Positions 58,350 through 64,000 of a DNA stretch of 64,000 nucleotides are shown piece after piece. The DNA is from Rosellinia necatrix. Taxonomy: Eukaryota; Ascomycota; Sordariomycetes; Xylariales; Xylariaceae. The position numbers and the translations under genes are program-made. Numbering within the stretch: position 1 is the stretch's first letter; the number at the start of each line of letters is the position of its first letter. The stretch is taken from contig JAGYVD010000005.1 in assembly GCA_021209875.1 (NCBI GenBank), positions 3,324,001-3,388,000 on the forward strand. Direction: 5' to 3'. Below the pieces are notes generated by a model that saw only the letters and a program-made list of their open reading frames with translations, was not told the DNA's origin and did not search any database.

Positions 58350-59451
58350 ATGCCATCAGCCTTCTACCGGGTTTACATCCGGTTCGGAGAGTCCAAGTAG
58401 GCGCTCCTCAGCACGGGATCTGCTTGGGTCACAGTGCATTCTTTGTCTAACGGATATTGTCCAGTTGCGTGCGGTTCGTCGCTAAGGGAAAGGGGATACT
58501 TGCCAACGATGGCCTGAAGCTCTTCGAATGGATGCGGGAACCGAGTAATCTTGCGAGGCTTCGAATAGGGCTCCAATATGTATACGAGATCGACCAGAGG
58601 GAACTATCGCATTTTCTGGATTGTAAGCTACGCGAAGATCGAGGGTCCATGGAAGAGCAGATGAAGAAGTATCCTCGGGGTCGTGATATGTTGGCAGCGT
58701 TAAGAAATCAATACGCCCATTTTAGCTCTCTCCGAACGGGCGTCGGCAAGCTCAAGGCCATATCAAACGCCAGGGAAGTAACGGCAATCCCACGGGTATC
58801 ACCTAGGAGAATGTCAGGTAAGTTATAGGCCAAGGGAAGCACGCAGAGTTTTCGCTAACGAACCCCATGGTAGACAAACCCGGGTGGTACGTTTTATGCC
58901 TCACTAAGCATTCCCTTTCACCCGCTGACATACCTAATGGCAGGCTATACATGCTCAACCTCGATCACGGGACACTAGAGATTTATGAGTTCAGGGACCA
59001 TGGGCAGCACACATCCACTCCAGTCTCGCGGCTCACGATCGATTCTCTATACCAAAAATCTCCTGGAGGACCACCGGGTTACTACGTCAAGCTGAAATTA
59101 TCACAACTTCAAGCAATGGGGCAGAGCGGGTGGGCTAGATTACATGATGTCCACGCCAAAGCCCTCGACCAGCTATGGAAGCGGAATGGCCCAATCCTGC
59201 AGACTATACCACACGCCGACAGCCTGCCGTTCGCGGTACTGTACGGTAGCGTTTTCAACGGGGAAAACAGAAGTGGAATGCAACCCCCCAGGCCAACGAG
59301 GCTAACACAGGCAAGATTGACACAAGTCGTAGCGGCTCTAAGCAGAAGACAACCGTCCAAGTTGCCCATATTCGAGAGTAAGGGCGATCGAAGACGTTCT
59401 GTGAGGGGTTCGTCGGAGCGTGAGCGAAAACGGTCTCGTGAGGGTGGATAG
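58350..59451 (+). CDS. Hypothetical spliced protein, about 300 aa
   Basis: Proposed exons 58350-58396, 58465-58817, 58874-58886 and 58944-59451, with GT-AG introns of 68, 56 and 57 nt. The start MPSAFYRVYIRFGES was found by tracing the frame back across the first intron. The third intron is a multiple of three with no stop, so the frame also reads through it; if spliced it leaves a 13-nt microexon and joins KPGW to LYMLNLDHGT, which reads naturally. Domains not recognised. Residues 20-110 are helical and charged (FEWMREPSNLARLRIGLQYVYE); the C-terminus is Arg/Ser-rich (RRRSVRGSSERERKRSR), suggesting a nuclear or RNA-binding tail. Confidence 0.6.
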
Positions 59452-59689
59452 ACTCCTTTGGTCCTACCTCTGGGTGGGGAAAGTGAATGCTCTCTCGGCA
59501 AGCGGTCATGTTTTCGAAGAACAATGTTATTTCCGTAGAGCTATCTACCACATCCACTCACCGCCTCGCTCGATCTAAGGTGTGAATTTAGCTATTTGGA
59601 TAGCCGATGATCGAATCCACGAGCCACTATGCCCCCATTAATACCCAGCTCGCTATTGAATCTTCGCAGGTAGCAGACGGCCGGGCCTT

Positions 59690-60009
59690 TTACATGGTCA
59701 CTCCAATGCCCTGATACCACCAAGGCACCATGTATCCTAGGTCGGGATGTTCCTATCAACAAATTATTAGCATACAGCTTATTTCTTCTGATCTTAACTT
59801 ACCCCATCCTCAAAAAACCCAACCTTTCCCTTCAGGAACAAGCCCAGGTTGCACGACAGCCAGAGCTCAGTGCAGTCTATATGGTGGCCGCACGCACCGG
59901 CCCTAGTGCAGATTTCTTGGTTCAAGTTCCGAAGGCTGCCTCCGAGCGGCACGCCGTGGGCCAGGCCGCGAAAAGACAGCGCGAAGAGTGCTAGCAGGGT
60001 TGGCCTCAT
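59690..60009 (-). CDS. Small secreted protein (89 aa)
   Basis: Two exons, 60009-59803 and 59752-59690, with a 50-nt GT-AG intron (GTAAGT...GATAG, branch GCTAAT), keep frame to a TAA. Residues 1-19 form a signal peptide (MRPTLLALFALSFRGLAHG). The mature part has four Cys: ICTRAGACGHHIDCTELWLSC. The tail reads EHPDLGYMVPWWYQGIGV. Family unknown; size, secretion and Cys count are effector-like. Confidence 0.55.
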
Positions 60010-61138
60010 CGTGGCGCGATTAAAGAGCCAGATAAAGCCAGACTAAGTGATCTGGCGAAATTTGCAGCGACCGCGTTTCGAGTGAAGGAGTTTGATTCCT
60101 GCCTACTTACCTACGCTCTAGTCACCGGGTCGTCGGAAGAGTGCCAAAAGCAATATATGGCCGCAGTAAGGTGGCGTGTTTGTTATTAGCCGGCAGACTT
60201 GTCGCGGTAGATGGCTGGGGAGCCACTTGGCTATCATCTCAAGTACACTAAAGGGAGATTTTTAGACCTACATTGACGAGAAACAATGCAAAAAGGCAAC
60301 CAAAAAGAAGAATGAAAATATGAAAGAGAGCAAATAATAATCATAGCCATTCTTCACCGGTTAGGATCCATTAATCCATCCTTCCATAGCAATTCACAAA
60401 GTGTTCCACACCAGCCCTGATCGAAGCAAGTGCGAGGTGGCCAATCGTGTTTGCCAGGTCGAATTCAGTACCGATTGTAGTTCGCGTTCGTCCCGTTTGG
60501 ATCTTGGCGACAATGAAATTGACCAGTTAGCGGCCTTGATGTTTGGTTATAGTGTGTAATGATGCATAGGAAAGCGAGCACAGCATCCGCGAAGTCTCTA
60601 CGTTCCATAGTGCGTGCATCAAATGCACGTTACCCACGAATGGCTCGTCTGCTGCTTAACACAGGCCTTCTCCTTTCCCAATAGCATCGCGAATACGATT
60701 TCCAACCATGGACCGTTTGAAACCGGTACTGGCACGTCCCGTTAGGATCTCATCCACCACATAGCGGGCTGCATCAATAGTCAGCTAGCTGTCATCGTCA
60801 TTAGCAAGCCACCATCGATCCGGCCCTATCGATGCTAACCATTCACAATGAACACAAATTGAAATCAGCTCATGATATCTCGACTGCAGCAGGGAGTTGC
60901 TATGCATATTCCACAATGACATATGCAACTGGAGTAGTTGGCGTAAGAGGCTGTCTTGCTGCACTTGTCTCTCGGGGATCCCCACGATGAGAGCATCAAA
61001 GGATGGGGCGAGCAAGGGAAGACATTATAAAGAGAGGAGGAATCCCGTATATTCCAAGAGCTCTGGGTGAACACGTTGCTATACTGCCTATCCCCTTGTA
61101 TTATCATTAACATCTAAATTCTGGACTCGCTCGTCAAC
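60010..61138. other. Intergenic, 1.1 kb
   Basis: Between divergent genes. Short minus-strand frames at 60785-61113 have no recognisable motif. Nothing else seen. Confidence 0.5.
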
Positions 61139-64000
61139 ATGGCGGATAATACTGTAGACAACATTCAGCTCCTCCTGCCCACTGATATCAGTCACGATAC
61201 CTCGCATCAGATTATCTCATCCCACTTCATCGGTCCACAGGCGGAGAATTTACCATACTTCAAAGAGAATATTGATATTATCCGGACAACAACGACATGT
61301 CATATCACCTGCGATGGCACTGTGGCTAATCTAGAGTCGATTTGGTACGATTAATACTTATTATATAGGCGACCCAGTACTGACCTTGCATACAGGGTTT
61401 GTATGTAGCTATTATTGAAGCTGCTAAGGAGTTCAGTCACTTACCGCTTGGCAAGCTCGAAACTTGAAATTTTATCCGCTGTCGCTCCGTTTGGCCTTTA
61501 GGCAAGGAGAAGCCCTCGAGTTCCTATCTGACAGATTTTATGTTGAGAATTGCCAAGGCGATTGGAGGCTGTTCACGAACCTTTCAACGTGAGAGCTTCT
61601 AAACCTCAGACCATCTGACATACTCGACTTACCTGATAGGCTACGTCAGGAGCAGTACGTCGACTCATTTAAAGCCCTATATTTTCAGTAATCAACCCCC
61701 CCTTTTTTTTTTTGGAGACACTTGGACTCCGATAGTCTCGCGTACCTTGGCAGTTTTCTAACACTTACTACAAACAACCACTAACGCCTTGACCCAATCA
61801 GTGGGATATCCAATGATTTCTTATCAGCTGTCATGAACAAGTTCACAATTCAGTCTACCGGGAAAGATGTACTGGAGAGGGAGTTCGACGTCAAGCCGTG
61901 CCAGTATATGCTAGCAAACACCCGATATTACTCGTGGCCAAAGTGCGCCAGTGAGTACGCGAAACCCCAAAGAAGAGGTGTTGATGCTAATGCCGTTTTC
62001 CTGCAGCTATCGCTGGTCTGGGATCCGATAATGTCATCGGCATTCCCGTGGACCTTGGAGCCCGCGTAGACCTAGACGAACTGGAGATCATGCTAAGAGA
62101 AAGCATTAAAAACGAGCAACCTTTCCTTGCAGTGGTAGGAATCATGGGGTCAACTGAGGGTATGTCGATAAGAACCCGTCTATGAGAACCAATCAATGCA
62201 GACACTCATCTCAAAGAGGGAGCGGCCGACCCGCTTGGTGGTATACTGGCGCTGCGCAAGCAACTCCAGGCTGAAGGACTCTCTTTTCTTGTTCATGCCG
62301 ATGCTACCTGGGGTGGGTACTTCTGCTCGATGCTGCCCAAGGATTACCACCCTGGCGATATCAGCAACCTCCCTACCGAAAAGGGCGCGACCCAAGGGTT
62401 CGTCCCTGACGCCAGCCTGAGGGCTCAAACCCAGGTTATATTTCTTTAATCCTCTCCTCCAATATCTCAAGATTCATGATATATATTATTCTCTCTATTT
62501 CTTCCATTCTTACAAGAGCTAAAGGCAAGTTAGTTCATGCTGATTATTGATACTCAAACTCTGATAGGATGATCTCTTTGCCATGCGCTACGCCGACTCA
62601 ATCACCGTTGACCCTCACAAGGCCGGTTATATTCCGTATCTAGCGGGTGGCTTATGTTACCGTGATGGAAGGATGCGATTCTTAGTGACCTGGACAAGCC
62701 CGTATTTGTCTCGTGGCTCCGTAACGAGCATCGGGATCTATGGTGTCGAAGGAAGGTATGTAACGCACTATCTAGTTAACTATCGAATGACTTGATGAGA
62801 ATTAAACTGACGCCCTGTGCCCATAGCAAGCCGGGTGCTTCGGCAATGCCGGCTTGGTTAGCTAATAAAACGATGGGCCTAACTCAAGAAAGCTATGGAT
62901 CACTGCCAGGTGAGGTGACTTGGACATGCACACGAGTAAAGCCCAATTCCTCTTTCCTATAGCGGCAAGGTAGCTAACGTCAAGGTATAGCTTTCCGCTG
63001 AGTGGGCTACCTTGACTGATGAGAAGAGCCCATTCATCTGTGTTCCATTTAACATGCTCCCGTCCGAACTCGGGCCAAACCCGACGACGGCAAAGATTGA
63101 GGCAGAGAAAAAGCGAATTCGCCGCGAGATTATCCCCAGGTCAAATGCAGAAATCACAGTAGAGGATCACCGGCGGCCTGGTGATCTCAAGGCGATGAGG
63201 CTGATGAGAGGGCTGGGCTCCGATCTCAACATCCATGCATTCGCTCTCAACTTCCGGCACGAAGATGGGACGCTGAACGATGATATCAAAGAAGCCAACT
63301 ATCTTATGCAACGGGTCGCAGAAACCCTCTCCGTTGATAGTCCTACAGATGACCCTACTACTACTATTCCTCTGTACCTCACTTCAACGGAATTCTCCGA
63401 CGAACTTTACGGGAAATGTAAAGCTAATTTCGTCCAGAGGCTTGGTCTTGAGCAGAGCCCATTTGATTGTAAGTAATCACGAGTCATGATTTTCTTGCTG
63501 CCCCCTACAATCTTCAAAAGGGCAGAGCCCGCCCTTTACCAATATACTACTACCCTGAAGAAACCCTCCCATGCCCCTATAGCGCACAAGGACCAGAACC
63601 ACAATGGCGATAGCTGACCTTAAATGGCACAGTAATGGTATTGAGAAACGTTGTCATGTCGTCATTTCCCTCAGGCGGTAACTTCACGAATGAGCTGGCC
63701 AGAATATTGTACGACACTGCCGCCAAAGAGACCGAGGTTCGTTACCGCCTATGTATCGTTAATATGCTCTCCTCTGACAGCTAGCCTTTCATTGTAGGTC
63801 GTGCGCAAGCGGAACACGCTTGCACCGGAATTCCATAAATTCCTCATTCAAGGAACGGAAACCATATACCTGATCCATCTGCCCATGTTCCGTGTCGCGA
63901 ACTACCGCCAGCAATTGATCGTCTCCGTCGAGTTCGACCAAAGGTCCAGGGAGAAATACGTCACGATGAAGAAGTCGTATCCGTCGGATCCGATGATCCT
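61139..64000 (+). pseudogene. PLP-dependent (group II) decarboxylase, damaged in its N-terminal half, runs off the window
   Basis: Reads as a fungal pyridoxal-dependent decarboxylase. Seen in order: SSHFIGPQAENLPYFKENID, HITCDGTVANLESIW, ARNLKFYPLSLR, TIQSTGKDVLEREFDV, YYSWPKCA, VGIMGSTEG, LVHADATWGGYF, then SITVDPHKAGYIP with the PLP-binding Lys, GSDLNIHAFALNFRHEDG and GTETIYLIHLPMF near the end. Most introns (for example 62160-62216, 62436-62570, 62757-62827) splice well. Damage: a TGA at about 61590 where Trp is expected (LST-stop-ELLNLRP), no in-phase junction after ESIW (61351), and about 90 residues that I expect between ENIDII and HITCDGT are missing. The downstream half is intact, so it is recently broken or partly functional. 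The gene continues beyond 64000. Confidence 0.7.

Overview
This window is nuclear DNA of a filamentous ascomycete (Pezizomycotina, probably a Sordariomycete). The evidence is short GT-AG introns (about 50-95 nt) with CTAAC/CTGAC branch sites, two HET (heterokaryon incompatibility) domains, many secreted proteins, and two very AT-rich blocks whose C-to-T/G-to-A decay is the signature of repeat-induced point mutation (RIP).

Region by region. 1-5159 and 32781-40246 are two inverted copies of one RIP-destroyed LTR retrotransposon. The right copy is complete: 162/163-bp LTRs and a CATTC target duplication on both sides. The left copy is cut by the window edge and carries a younger, almost unmutated 185-bp insertion with two perfect hairpins. 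Between them lies a 27.6-kb island: a RIP-stopped phosphotransferase-like pseudogene, a broken GNAT acetyltransferase, an intact RelA/SpoT-type protein, a HET gene, a Nudix hydrolase, a HET gene lying directly downstream of a protein kinase on the same strand, a second divergent paralogous kinase, a very large secreted protein joining a GH55/pectate-lyase-like part to a subtilisin-like protease, and a small secreted protein. From 40252 to the end is a more ordinary arm: a Cys-rich effector-like gene close to the transposon, a 750-aa protein I do not recognise, a decayed SDR, an NmrA-like reductase, a secreted DUF8021-like protein, a secreted CBM-like protein, a tiny zinc-binding protein, an Ach1-type acetyl-CoA hydrolase/CoA transferase, a mitochondrial DUF1992 protein, a spliced unknown, a small secreted protein and a decaying group II PLP decarboxylase that runs off the end.

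The most unusual thing is at 15581-16167 (minus strand). The gap between kinase and HET gene consists of eight consecutive consensus introns separated by six exons of exactly 3 nt and one of 37 nt. Read through them, the frame stays open and joins kinase to HET as one 1190-residue protein (3573 nt, divisible by three). I propose a kinase-HET fusion built through single-codon microexons, head-to-head with a stand-alone kinase paralog: a candidate allorecognition or defence module inside a transposon-bounded island.

Limits: all splice sites were placed by eye from sequence and phase. Function calls rest on remembered family motifs; no searches were run.
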